Position numbers and translations under genes: made by a program. From Desulfobacteraceae bacterium (GTDB lineage Bacteria; Desulfobacterota; Desulfobacteria; Desulfobacterales; Desulfobacteraceae): 64,000 nucleotides of DNA. Below the pieces are notes generated by a model. The model ran no database searches. It was given only the letters and a program-made list of their open reading frames with translations, and was not told the origin of the DNA. Location: the NCBI GenBank assembly GCA_024225635.1, contig JAAEMK010001124.1, positions 1 through 64,000 of the forward strand, written 5' to 3'. Shown piece after piece: positions 8,472 through 16,692 of the stretch (position 1 is its first letter; every line of letters starts with the position of its first letter).

Positions 8472-10018
8472 AGTCTCTCCTTTGGCAGCTCATCTCCGGC
8501 GGGCCGGGCCCGGATCAGGCCGGGCCTGAACATGTGGTCCATGGTAAAATCAGCCACCCGGTTTTGAAACGCATAATAGGGCTTGTCATGATAAAGGGGC
8601 AGGAGCGGCAGATAATCGGCCATAAGGGTTTCCAGCCTGCGATAAATCGATGCCCGTTTTATCTCGTCCATCTCGTATCTTGCGGCCGGGATGAGCCGGT
8701 CCGCCTCGGAATGAACCCAGCCCAGGTTGCGGGCGGCCTCCCCTGCTATGAAATAGGAATAGAAAAAATCCGGGTCTCCGCTCATGAGGGTGTAGGGCTG
8801 GATGGCCAGATGATATTTCCGGCTTTTGACAGCCTCCTGAAAACTCCCCGGCTCCCGGATCTCAATACGGGCGGAAAGCCCTGCCTGCCGGAGCAGATCC
8901 ACCACCACCTGGGCGATGGAAAGATAGGGCCAGCGCCCCAGGGTGCCGCCGTGGAGGATCAGTACCACCTCCTTCTCCCCTGAAAAATCCGGCATGGGAG
9001 ACCTGGCGGGCTGGATAAGACCAAAGGCCATGTTTCTTCCCAGCCGGGTGTAGGGAGAGCCTGCCACCACCCCGCCCCCCCGGGCAAAAAGATCCACCAC
9101 GGTTTCTCGGTCCAGGGCGCCGGCCAGCCAGCGGCGGGCCCCGGGCCGGTCAAAGGGCGGAACCCCGCAATTGAACAACAGCACATGGGTGGTCGCAACC
9201 TCCACCTGGTCCACCCGAATGCCGGGATCGGATTTAAGATCCGCGATCTGCTCGGGCAGGATTCCCCCCACATCGGCCACGGCGTCAATTGCCCCGGCTT
9301 TCAAGGCAGCCACCCGGGTCCTGGCGTCCGGGATGGTCTTGAAGATCACCTTTTCATAAGAGGGCCGGGCGCCCCAATACCCGTTAAAGGCATCGAGCCT
9401 TACCTCCCGCCCCGGAAGAGCCTTGTTCAACTTAAAGGGACCGGTGGCAATGAAAGAGGTGAGTCCTCCTTTCCCGTCAAAGCAGTCCGGCTTGATCATG
9501 GGAGAGCTGTAGTAGGCGACCCGCTTGGGGAAAGTTGGAACCGGCCTTTCCAGCTGAAAGACCAGCTCCAGCCGTCCCCGGGGGGTCACCGAGACAACCT
9601 CCCCCAGGTTTCCCCCGGGATCGAACCTGGGATTATCGAGAATCCGTTGGACGGAAAGTGCGGCCTCCCTGGCAGTGAACGGGGAACCATCGTGAAACCG
9701 CACCCCGTCCCTCAAACGAAAACTCCAGACCCGGCCCCCCTCACGGCTCTCCCAGGAGGTGGCCAGCCAGGGTTCGGCCCCAAGCTTTTCGTCCAGCCGG
9801 GTGAGGGCCTCCCAGGCGCCGGTGGAGCCGTGGAGAAAAGTTCTGCTCCCCCTGCCCTCGTAAAAATCCCGCCCTACCCCGATGATGAGGCAGGAGGGAT
9901 CAGGAGCCGGACCGGCATGAACCGGATAAAAGGAGAGTCCCAGGAAAAGAATCACCCAAAGCAGTTCCGCAAGCCCACGGGGCCTTGCCCATTTTTCCTG
10001 TTTTTTTATCCGTTCCAT
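8468..10018 (-). CDS. Extracellular solute-binding protein family 5 (NikA/DppA-like)
   Basis: 516 aa with a signal peptide (LLWVILFLGLSFYPVHAG, cleavage about residue 36). It has the SBP_bac_5 layout: GAWEALTRLDEKL, then WSFRLRDGVRFHDGSPFTA, then TGPFKL and a C-terminal LPLLPLYHDKPYYA. The DGVRFHDG segment is diagnostic of the peptide/nickel-binding family. It starts 12 bases after the TonB receptor stop and overlaps the methyltransferase start. Probably captures the ligand delivered by the TonB receptor in the periplasm and hands it to the permeases. Confidence 0.88.
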   Translation of the reverse strand: MERIKKQEKWARPRGLAELLWVILFLGLSFYPVHAGPAPDPSCLIIGVGRDFYEGRGSRTFLHGSTGAWEALTRLDEKLGAEPWLATSWESREGGRVWSFRLRDGVRFHDGSPFTAREAALSVQRILDNPRFDPGGNLGEVVSVTPRGRLELVFQLERPVPTFPKRVAYYSSPMIKPDCFDGKGGLTSFIATGPFKLNKALPGREVRLDAFNGYWGARPSYEKVIFKTIPDARTRVAALKAGAIDAVADVGGILPEQIADLKSDPGIRVDQVEVATTHVLLFNCGVPPFDRPGARRWLAGALDRETVVDLFARGGGVVAGSPYTRLGRNMAFGLIQPARSPMPDFSGEKEVVLILHGGTLGRWPYLSIAQVVVDLLRQAGLSARIEIREPGSFQEAVKSRKYHLAIQPYTLMSGDPDFFYSYFIAGEAARNLGWVHSEADRLIPAARYEMDEIKRASIYRRLETLMADYLPLLPLYHDKPYYAFQNRVADFTMDHMFRPGLIRARPAGDELPKERL

Positions 10019-10029
10019 GCCGAGCCTCC

Positions 10030-12117
10030 TTAAAAAGCCCGTTTCAGGGCCAGGGTTCCCTGGATATACCGCCCGGGATTGACGTAGCAGATCTCGGTGG
10101 CATACTCCTCATCTGTGAGATTCACTGCGGACAAAGCCGTGGTCAGGGTCAAACCGGAAGTGATCTTCCAATCCCGCCAGACCTTCACGTCCAGGGTCTC
10201 ATAGGCCTTCATGTGGAAATAGGGAAGATTCGTATTGCTGTCGTCGTAGTACCTGTCGTCGGAAAACCGGTACAGGATCTCGCCTGAAACAAGATCCGGG
10301 TTAATATAGGCAAGGCCCAGGCTGCCCCAGTAATCCGGGGCGTTCCTGAGCTGATTCCCGTCTTTGGCGGGATCGTCCTCTATCCTGGAATGGTTCAACG
10401 TCAGGGCCCCTGTAAAGGAGAGATGATCGGTCAGGGGCTGCTTGAGTGAAAGCTCCAATCCGTAGATTTCAGCCCCGCCCAGGTTACGGGTCCGGGTAAT
10501 ATGCCCCCCTTCCAGATCCGGGTTCTCATCGTAGCTGTAGGAGACCATGTCATCGATCTCACCGTAATAACCGGTGGCGGAGAAGGCCGTGCCCCAACCT
10601 GGATGAAAAAGATCCACCCCGATATCTCCCATGACGGTCTTCTCCGGCTCAAGATCCGGGTTGGCCTCACGCTGACTGGTTCCCTCGGTGATGTTCTGGA
10701 AAAACCACTTGGCCAGGCCGGGCCAGAAGGCCGTACCCAGGGAACAGCGGACGGCGACCTGATCGTTGAACCGGTATTTGGCCCCGCCCCGGAAGGTGGT
10801 GTGATGCTTGGTGACATCGTCCGGGGTCTGGTTGGTGGAATTGGAATCGTAGATATCGTGGTAGGTCCAATGGTCGTAGCGAACCCCGGCCAAAAGGGAG
10901 AGACGATCATCCATCAGCATCCACTGGTCCTGGAGGTAAGCCGCCTTCTGGGTGGTATTCAGCTCGGAGAGGTATTTGCTGGACTGGTCCGCCCACCAGA
11001 CCTGGTGCTTCTTTTCCGTCTCCCGGGAAAAAAAGAGGCCGGTGGTGAGGATGTTGTTATCACCCAGGTAAAAATCGGTCTGAACATCCACGGGAAGGAT
11101 GGCCCGGGTCCAGTCCGTTTTGTAGTTAATGGTGGAATCCGCCACGGGTTCACCATCGATTACCGAAATGCCCTTGGTGTCCTGCATGGGGTGGTCGTCG
11201 TAGTGATAGGCCGCCGAGATTTTCACCTTGGCAACATCGCCCACCGGGGCCTCGAATCTGGCCGTGGTGATGTACTGGTACCCGTCATCGTTGAGCAGGG
11301 AATTGGGATGGCCGCCGTAAAGATAGCGCTCGGTGTAGTGGGTGCTGAGTGAAAACCTGGCCCCCTCCGACCCTTTCCAGACCGCTTTACCGGCAAACCA
11401 GGACTGCTCATACTCATTGTCCTCCAGGGAAGCGCTTTTGATGTACTGCTTCTTTCCCAGACCATAAAGTTCCATCATACCGTCAACCGGTTTCATGCGG
11501 TATCCGTCGGAATAGTCCCCGGAATAGGAGAGGTAGTAACTCCAGTTACCGGACTCCCCCCCGATATCGGCATGGGGCCGGAAGGTATTGTTGGAGCCGT
11601 AGGAGATCTCAGCCGTGGCCCCAGTACCGGCATGTCCGGTCCGGGTGACGGTATTGACGCAGCCCCCCGAGGCATTGGGGCCGTAAATGGCCGAGGATGG
11701 GCCCAGGAGCACATCCATCCGCTCCACGTCCCTGGGATTGATGGCCGTGGACATGAACGAATGTGTGGGAAGCCCGTCAATCAAGTAAACGGTACGTCCG
11801 ATAAAATACCCGGTCCCCCTCAGGTGAATCCAGGGCGGGCCCCAGGGATAATACTGCCCCACATGAACTCCTGGAACATCCCGGACAAGTTCCCCGATAT
11901 TGTCCATGTAAAATTCAGGCTGACGGTCCAGCTCTTCCCGCTCCACCGAATGAAAGGTAAAGGGCACCGAGTCCGCATTTACCTCGGTCTTGGTGGCCGT
12001 AACCGTGATCTCTTCCAGAACCTCTCTCTCCCCGGCCCAGGCCCGGGAACCGCCTAAAAACATAAAATAAACAACCAGCAGCCCGAACGCCGCCGGTTCA
12101 AACATCTTTTTCATCAT
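10030..12117 (-). CDS. TonB-dependent outer-membrane receptor
   Basis: 695 aa from ATG 12117, chosen for the GGAGGAG site and the following signal peptide (FGLLVVYFMFLGGSRAWAG); a longer frame to 12282 would place the leader hairpin inside the gene. The TonB box region is EEITVTATKT. The plug domain spans about residues 45-150 (RDVPGVHV, VLLGPSSAIYGPNASGG), and a 22-strand barrel follows, ending in an aromatic residue (LALKRAF) as barrel proteins do. First gene of a seven-gene operon with a NikA/DppA-like ABC importer, so the two membranes are served by one transcript. The ligand is likely a metal complex; not proved. Confidence 0.92.
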   Translation of the reverse strand: MMKKMFEPAAFGLLVVYFMFLGGSRAWAGEREVLEEITVTATKTEVNADSVPFTFHSVEREELDRQPEFYMDNIGELVRDVPGVHVGQYYPWGPPWIHLRGTGYFIGRTVYLIDGLPTHSFMSTAINPRDVERMDVLLGPSSAIYGPNASGGCVNTVTRTGHAGTGATAEISYGSNNTFRPHADIGGESGNWSYYLSYSGDYSDGYRMKPVDGMMELYGLGKKQYIKSASLEDNEYEQSWFAGKAVWKGSEGARFSLSTHYTERYLYGGHPNSLLNDDGYQYITTARFEAPVGDVAKVKISAAYHYDDHPMQDTKGISVIDGEPVADSTINYKTDWTRAILPVDVQTDFYLGDNNILTTGLFFSRETEKKHQVWWADQSSKYLSELNTTQKAAYLQDQWMLMDDRLSLLAGVRYDHWTYHDIYDSNSTNQTPDDVTKHHTTFRGGAKYRFNDQVAVRCSLGTAFWPGLAKWFFQNITEGTSQREANPDLEPEKTVMGDIGVDLFHPGWGTAFSATGYYGEIDDMVSYSYDENPDLEGGHITRTRNLGGAEIYGLELSLKQPLTDHLSFTGALTLNHSRIEDDPAKDGNQLRNAPDYWGSLGLAYINPDLVSGEILYRFSDDRYYDDSNTNLPYFHMKAYETLDVKVWRDWKITSGLTLTTALSAVNLTDEEYATEICYVNPGRYIQGTLALKRAF

Positions 12118-12150
12118 CTTTTTTCTCCTCCTTTCCCATGTGATAAAAAC

Positions 12151-12196
12151 AAAAAAAGCCACAAAGATACGGACCTCGTCCGTAAACCTTCGTGGC
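12151..12196 (-). terminator. Terminator-like hairpin in the 5' leader of the TonB/ABC operon (possible attenuator)
   Basis: On the minus strand the arms GCCACGAAGG and CTTTGTGGC enclose a second perfect stem ACGGAC-GAG-GTCCGT, and the structure is followed at once by seven T residues. That is the shape of an intrinsic terminator, but it lies about 40 bases before the TonB receptor start and would stop its own operon. A second small stem (CGCC-AGGAA-GGCG inside CTAA/TTAG) lies upstream at about 12225-12256. A leader with both elements suggests regulated read-through. I do not match it to a known riboswitch class. Confidence 0.55.
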
Positions 12197-12526
12197 TTAT
12201 TCTTAATATATAAACTGACTTTTTTTCTAACCTGTCGCCTTCCTGGCGATCTCTTAGGAAAAGCTAATGTCACAGAAGACAAAGCAAGTCAACCCTTTTT
12301 GTAAATCTTTTCTCATATTTATGTAGGAATAACCAGCATGCACTGACAGGTTCTGACAAATCACCCTATATTCTGCTATACCTGCTTTTTTAGAGAATTT
12401 GTCCTGTTGCCATTGATTTCCTGACACGATATTGTATATATTCACATTGTTTTGGCAGGACAAACTTTTATTGGTCTGAATATGCGTCTGAACACTTTTA
12501 CGGTCTGTTTTTCGAATGGAGCTGTT
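12197..12526. other. Divergent promoter region between TonB operon and chemoreceptor
   Basis: No gene. On the minus strand a TTGACT hexamer (complement of 12287-12292) followed after 17 bases by CATTAG is a weak promoter candidate for the TonB operon, starting transcription near 12257 and leaving a leader of about 140 bases. No comparably good promoter is obvious for the chemoreceptor. Confidence 0.35.
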
Positions 12527-14527
12527 ATGAACCTGAGCATAAGAAAAAAGCTGCTGATATCCTTCCTTGGAACCATTATTATCCCCATGGGCCTGCTTTG
12601 CCTGATCATTGGATTCAGGATAAAAGCCGCATCCATGGACAATTTTGTCAAAACCACCCAAGCCCAGTTGATCCAGGCGGACAAGACCCTGTCCCTGTTT
12701 TTCGAAGAGACCCGGCTCAACATAGAGATGCTCTCAAACCACCCCTTATTTACAAGCGTTGACAACTCACTGGTCAGTTTTATCGGCAGTACGGAAAAGA
12801 GACGAGCCTCCTCATTTGAGCAAAGTGAACGTCATAAAAAGATCACCGAAATTTTAAAGTTAGTCACCTCCTCCCATGGAAATTATATGGAGCTGTTCCT
12901 GGGGACCCGGTTTGGCGGGGTAGTACTTGCTTCGGACATTTTCCTTCCTCCCGGATTTGATCCCAGGGAACGTCCGTGGTATGGCATGGCTCTCCGGCAT
13001 CCGGACAAAACAGAGCTTTCTCCGGCATACATGTCCGCCAATGGTTCCGCCACCATCACCGTGGCCCGTGCGGTAAAAGATAAAACAGGAAAAGTTGCCG
13101 GGGTCTGCGGCATGGATCTGAGTCTTAAAAAACTCACGGATCTTATCAATAAGATTAAGCTTGGAAAAACCGGGTTTGTCCTCCTGGTGCAGGATGACGG
13201 AGTGATAATAGCCAATCCCCACGATCCCGGAACCAATTTTAAAAACCTGAGTGAAACAGGCACCCCTTCCTTTCAAGCACTTGATAAAATGAAAGCCGGT
13301 ACTGCGGAAGTCGAGCTTGCGGGCCGCCTCTATAAAGCCCGGGTTTTTACCTCCCCGGATCTTGGCTGGAAATTCATCGGGCTTGTTACAAAAAAAGAAA
13401 TCATGCAAGAGACCCACTCCATGCTGGAAATCATTGCCATGGCCGGCGGCGTTCTCCTGATCCTGTTCGGAGCGGCGGCTGTAATTATTGCAAACTCCCT
13501 GGCAAATCCCATTGTTCACGTGACACGGGTCCTGGAAACGGTTTCCCGGGGCGATCTCACATGCAGGCTCAAGGCTTCGGGAAAGGATGAAATCGGAGAT
13601 CTGTCAAGGTCATTCAACCGCTTCCTTGAAAACATGCAAACAACCATAGGCACCCTTGTAAAAGATGCGGCAACGGTTGAAAAAGCTTCCTCCGGCCTCC
13701 ATGATATCGCCCTTGCCATGGAGGAGAACACCGGGGAGACATCCCAAAAGGCAACTTCGGTATCCACGGCGTCAGAGGAGATCAGTGTAAGCAGTTCCTC
13801 CCTTGCACGGACCATGGAGGAAACGGCGAACAATACCGGAGTGATCTCCATTGCGGCAGGAGAGATGCGGACCACCATTGACGAGATAGCACAAAACGCC
13901 GAAACCGCACGAAGGGTTTCAATGGATGCGGTGGACAATGCGTCGGATGCATCAAAAAAAATGAACTCCCTTGGAAACGCCACCCGGGAGATAGGAGAGA
14001 TAACGGAAACCATCCGGCAGATCTCGGAGCAGACAAATCTGCTTGCACTCAACGCAACCATAGAAGCAGCTCGGGCAGGAGCTGCGGGAAAAGGATTCGC
14101 GGTTGTTGCCGACGAGATTAAAAACCTGGCACAGCAGACCTCGGAGGCAACAAACCATATCAGCGGCAGAATCTCAAGGATACAGGACAACACAGGGGAG
14201 ACCGTCGCCCAGATCGAGAAAACGGCAACGGTCATCACCCGGATAGATGAGTTCATCGCGACCATTGCGGCCGCCCTTGAAGAGCAGTCCGCATCCACAA
14301 GGGAAATCTCGGACAATATAGAACATGTCTCCACCGGAATTGGCGAGGTCAACGATAATATCGGCCAGAGTTCCGTTGTTATCGGAGAAATTTCAAACGA
14401 TATCGCCATGGTCAACCGGATGGCCGTAAGCATGTCTGACAACAGCCATGGCCTGACTGCCAGCGCCCGGGATCTCAAAGCAATGGCAAACGACCTGAAC
14501 CGGATCATCGGCGGGTTCAAAATTTAA
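12527..14527 (+). CDS. Methyl-accepting chemotaxis protein with periplasmic dCache sensor
   Basis: 666 aa from ATG 12527 (TGGAGC upstream). Membrane helix about residues 9-31, a large dCache-type periplasmic sensor ([16 protein letters not shown] and the GVCGMDLSL strand are typical) to about residue 295, a second helix (about 300-322), HAMP, then the signalling coiled coil. The conserved hairpin tip reads [19 protein letters not shown]. It would sense a small extracellular ligand and control the CheA kinase. No other chemotaxis gene is adjacent. [12 protein letters not shown] resembles the amino-acid or carboxylate sensors of this class, but the ligand cannot be assigned. Confidence 0.93.
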   Translation: MNLSIRKKLLISFLGTIIIPMGLLCLIIGFRIKAASMDNFVKTTQAQLIQADKTLSLFFEETRLNIEMLSNHPLFTSVDNSLVSFIGSTEKRRASSFEQSERHKKITEILKLVTSSHGNYMELFLGTRFGGVVLASDIFLPPGFDPRERPWYGMALRHPDKTELSPAYMSANGSATITVARAVKDKTGKVAGVCGMDLSLKKLTDLINKIKLGKTGFVLLVQDDGVIIANPHDPGTNFKNLSETGTPSFQALDKMKAGTAEVELAGRLYKARVFTSPDLGWKFIGLVTKKEIMQETHSMLEIIAMAGGVLLILFGAAAVIIANSLANPIVHVTRVLETVSRGDLTCRLKASGKDEIGDLSRSFNRFLENMQTTIGTLVKDAATVEKASSGLHDIALAMEENTGETSQKATSVSTASEEISVSSSSLARTMEETANNTGVISIAAGEMRTTIDEIAQNAETARRVSMDAVDNASDASKKMNSLGNATREIGEITETIRQISEQTNLLALNATIEAARAGAAGKGFAVVADEIKNLAQQTSEATNHISGRISRIQDNTGETVAQIEKTATVITRIDEFIATIAAALEEQSASTREISDNIEHVSTGIGEVNDNIGQSSVVIGEISNDIAMVNRMAVSMSDNSHGLTASARDLKAMANDLNRIIGGFKI

Positions 14528-14676
14528 TCCATTATTCCAGGACAGTGGGAAGGGATCACTCCAGCCGTCCCGGATACAGCTTTGCCGGAAACCTGGGGGC
14601 ACGGAAAATTGTAGTTGCTTTTTCCCTGATTCAACGGTATTTAAGGGGCTTAAATTTAAAGGATATTGATATAAAT

Positions 14677-15918
14677 ATGAAGTTTGAAAACTACCACATT
14701 TCAGATCAGCTGAAAAAGAATCTCTCTGCCCTGGGCTTTAAACGGCCCACGGACATCCAATACAAGGCCATCCCCTCCATCATGAAGGGGGAGGATGTGC
14801 TGGCCATTGCCCAGACAGGCACCGGTAAGACCGCAGCCTTCGCCATCCCCCTCATAGACAGGATCCACTCGGGGAAAAGAAGCAGCAGAAGCAATGGGAT
14901 CCGCTGCATCGTATTGGTGCCCACACGGGAGCTTGCCCAGCAGATCGGCGAGGTGTTTGACACCCTTGCACAGCATACCAAAGTCAAGGCGTTTGCCCTG
15001 TACGGCGGGGTCAACCAGGATCCCCAGATAAAGAAGCTCCAGAAGGGCATCGACATCCTCATCGCAACCCCCGGACGCATGTTCGACCTCATCAGCCAGG
15101 GCTACGTATCCCTTGATAATGTAAAAACACTGGTGCTGGACGAGGCCGACCACATGCTTGACCTCGGATTTATCACCGACATCAACCATGTAAAACACAA
15201 GCTTGTCAAGCGCCACCAGACCCTTTTCTTTTCGGCGACCATCAACAAAACGATCAAGAAACTCGCCTTTTCCCAGGTCAAGAGCTCGGCCATCCGGATC
15301 CAGATCTCCCCGGACGACCCGGTCTCAAAAAATGTCTCCCACTTTGTCATGTTTGTGGAGATGGATGACAAGCGGTTCTTCCTTGAAGAATTTATAAAGG
15401 AAAACCCGGGCAGCAAAATCCTCGTGTTCGTCAGAACCAGGGTCAGGGCGGAACGGGTGGCAAAGGCCATGGGACGGGCGGGCATCGAAGCCTTCACCAT
15501 CCACGGGGAAAAGGATCAAGAGCTCAGGTCCCAGGTGATGAAGCGGTTCAAAAACAACGAGATCGACATCCTCATCGCCACCGACGTCAGCGCCAGGGGC
15601 ATCGATATTCCCAATGTCCACTATGTGATCAACTACGACCTGCCGGAACAGGCTGAAAACTACGTCCACCGGGTGGGACGAACCGGCCGTGGTGTTCAGA
15701 AGGGCACGGCCCTCTCCTATTGCAGCAAGGGCGAGAAAGAACGCCTGGAAGAGATCCAGACCTTTATCAACCGGGAGATCGAGGTGGTGAAGGTCACTAA
15801 AAACGACTATTCCCAGATCGTCGAGCCGGAAAAGGAGTTCGACGATGTCAAGGATCTCATCAATGACCATGAACAATGGATAAAACAGAAGAAGAAAAAG
15901 CACACCAAACGACGATAA
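14677..15918 (+). CDS. DEAD-box ATP-dependent RNA helicase (RhlE-like)
   Basis: 413 aa starting MKFENYHIS. The Q motif region (GFKRPTDIQYKAI), motif I AQTGTGKT, motif II VLDEADHMLDLGF, motif III SAT and motif VI HRVGRTGRG are all present. The tail is short and Lys-rich (KQKKKKHTKRR), the sort of basic RNA-binding extension found in RhlE/CsdA relatives. Likely unwinds structured RNA in ribosome assembly or decay. The ribosome site (AAAGGA, 14658) is rather far from the ATG, so the start is moderately certain. Downstream is a cluster of inverted repeats. Confidence 0.93.
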   Translation: MKFENYHISDQLKKNLSALGFKRPTDIQYKAIPSIMKGEDVLAIAQTGTGKTAAFAIPLIDRIHSGKRSSRSNGIRCIVLVPTRELAQQIGEVFDTLAQHTKVKAFALYGGVNQDPQIKKLQKGIDILIATPGRMFDLISQGYVSLDNVKTLVLDEADHMLDLGFITDINHVKHKLVKRHQTLFFSATINKTIKKLAFSQVKSSAIRIQISPDDPVSKNVSHFVMFVEMDDKRFFLEEFIKENPGSKILVFVRTRVRAERVAKAMGRAGIEAFTIHGEKDQELRSQVMKRFKNNEIDILIATDVSARGIDIPNVHYVINYDLPEQAENYVHRVGRTGRGVQKGTALSYCSKGEKERLEEIQTFINREIEVVKVTKNDYSQIVEPEKEFDDVKDLINDHEQWIKQKKKKHTKRR

Positions 15919-15940
15919 ACCAAGGGCACTCGTATAAAAC

Positions 15941-16133
15941 GGGGTAAGACCTCGCAGATACGGGGTCAAACTTAGCCAGCAAAAACGGGGTCAGACCTTG
16001 CAGATACGGGGTCAGACTTAGCTTATTGACAAAAGCTCTGGATTATGACGTCTATAGCTACAATAAGCTAAGTCTGACCCCGGTAGATCAAAGCTAAGTC
16101 TGACCCCGGCAGATCGAAACTAAGCCTGACCCC
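15941..16133. repeat. REPIN-like repeat cluster 1 (one complete element plus degenerate arms)
   Basis: A complete 74-bp inverted-repeat element spans 16008-16081: forward arm GGGGTCAGACTTAGCTTATT(G), a 32-base loop, and its exact reverse complement at 16061-16081. Degenerate forward arms precede it (15941, 15962, 15987) and partial reverse arms follow (16090-16107, 16116-16133). The loop (acaaaagctctggattatga...) is of type A. The cluster separates the convergent helicase and TSCPD genes. The single change to AGACTTAG is kept on both arms of the element, which implies arm-to-arm homogenisation or insertion as a unit. Confidence 0.9.
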
Positions 16134-16141
16134 ATATGAAG

Positions 16142-16408
16142 CTATGAAGCTGCTTTCATTAATGTGCCCCGTTTCCACTCCCCCAGGGCACGGCTCAGCT
16201 GATCCGGGCATGAGGTCGCTTTTTTGCCGCAGGTGATCCCCTGGAGCCGGGTGATCACATCATCCACGGGCAACCCCTCCACAAGCCGAGAGATCCCTTC
16301 CAGATTGCCCGGGCAACCGCCTTCAAAGGCAACACGGCTCAGATTGCCGTCTTTGATTTCAAACTCTATCCTTTTTGAACAAACACCTGATGGTACAAAC
16401 GTAAACAT
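16142..16408 (-). CDS. TSCPD domain-containing protein (TIGR03905-type)
   Basis: 88 aa. The protein carries GGCPGNLEGISRLVEGLP and ends with ITCGKKATSCPDQLSRAL, i.e. the T-S-C-P-D signature that names the family. Related domains occur at the C terminus of B12-dependent ribonucleotide reductases, where the Cys-rich end may help redox. As a stand-alone protein its role is unknown. It is isolated: repeat clusters lie immediately upstream and downstream. Confidence 0.85.
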   Translation of the reverse strand: MFTFVPSGVCSKRIEFEIKDGNLSRVAFEGGCPGNLEGISRLVEGLPVDDVITRLQGITCGKKATSCPDQLSRALGEWKRGTLMKAAS

Positions 16409-16436
16409 CTAAACATCCTTTATAATAATAACTAAC

Positions 16437-16583
16437 GGGGTCACAATACCGGGGTCAGGCTTAGCTTATTGCCGTTGTAATAACGGGGTCAGGCTTAGCT
16501 TATTGCCGAGAGCTTTGGATTATGAAGTCTAAAGTAACAATAAGCTAAGCCTGACCCCGGAAGATCGAAACTAAGTCTGACCC
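16437..16583. repeat. REPIN-like repeat cluster 2
   Basis: A solo forward arm (16451-16471) is followed by a complete 74-bp element at 16485-16558 with perfect 21-bp terminal inverted repeats. Its 32-base loop (ccgagagctttggattatgaagtctaaagtaa) is clearly homologous to the loop at 16029-16060, so the loop is part of the mobile unit. A partial reverse arm ends the cluster at 16583. It lies upstream of the TSCPD gene and downstream of the propeller-GGDEF gene, both on the minus strand. Confidence 0.9.
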
Positions 16584-16692
16584 CAGTAGATCCGGTAGAT
16601 CCCGGTGGATCGAAAGTAGGCCTGAAACAACCATACTTTTCCCTTCATGTCAATCCCTGGCTGCCGAGGCACGAGACAACAGCCGGGCGCCC

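Noticed and set aside
12118-12282. N-terminal extension of the TonB receptor to 750 aa
   Set aside because: It would place a terminator-like hairpin within coding sequence and precede the signal peptide with 55 basic residues.
15941-16583. Repeat arms as Rho-independent terminators
   Set aside because: The long inverted arms could form stems, but there is no T run and loops are about 30 bases; they also occur upstream of genes, not only after stops.
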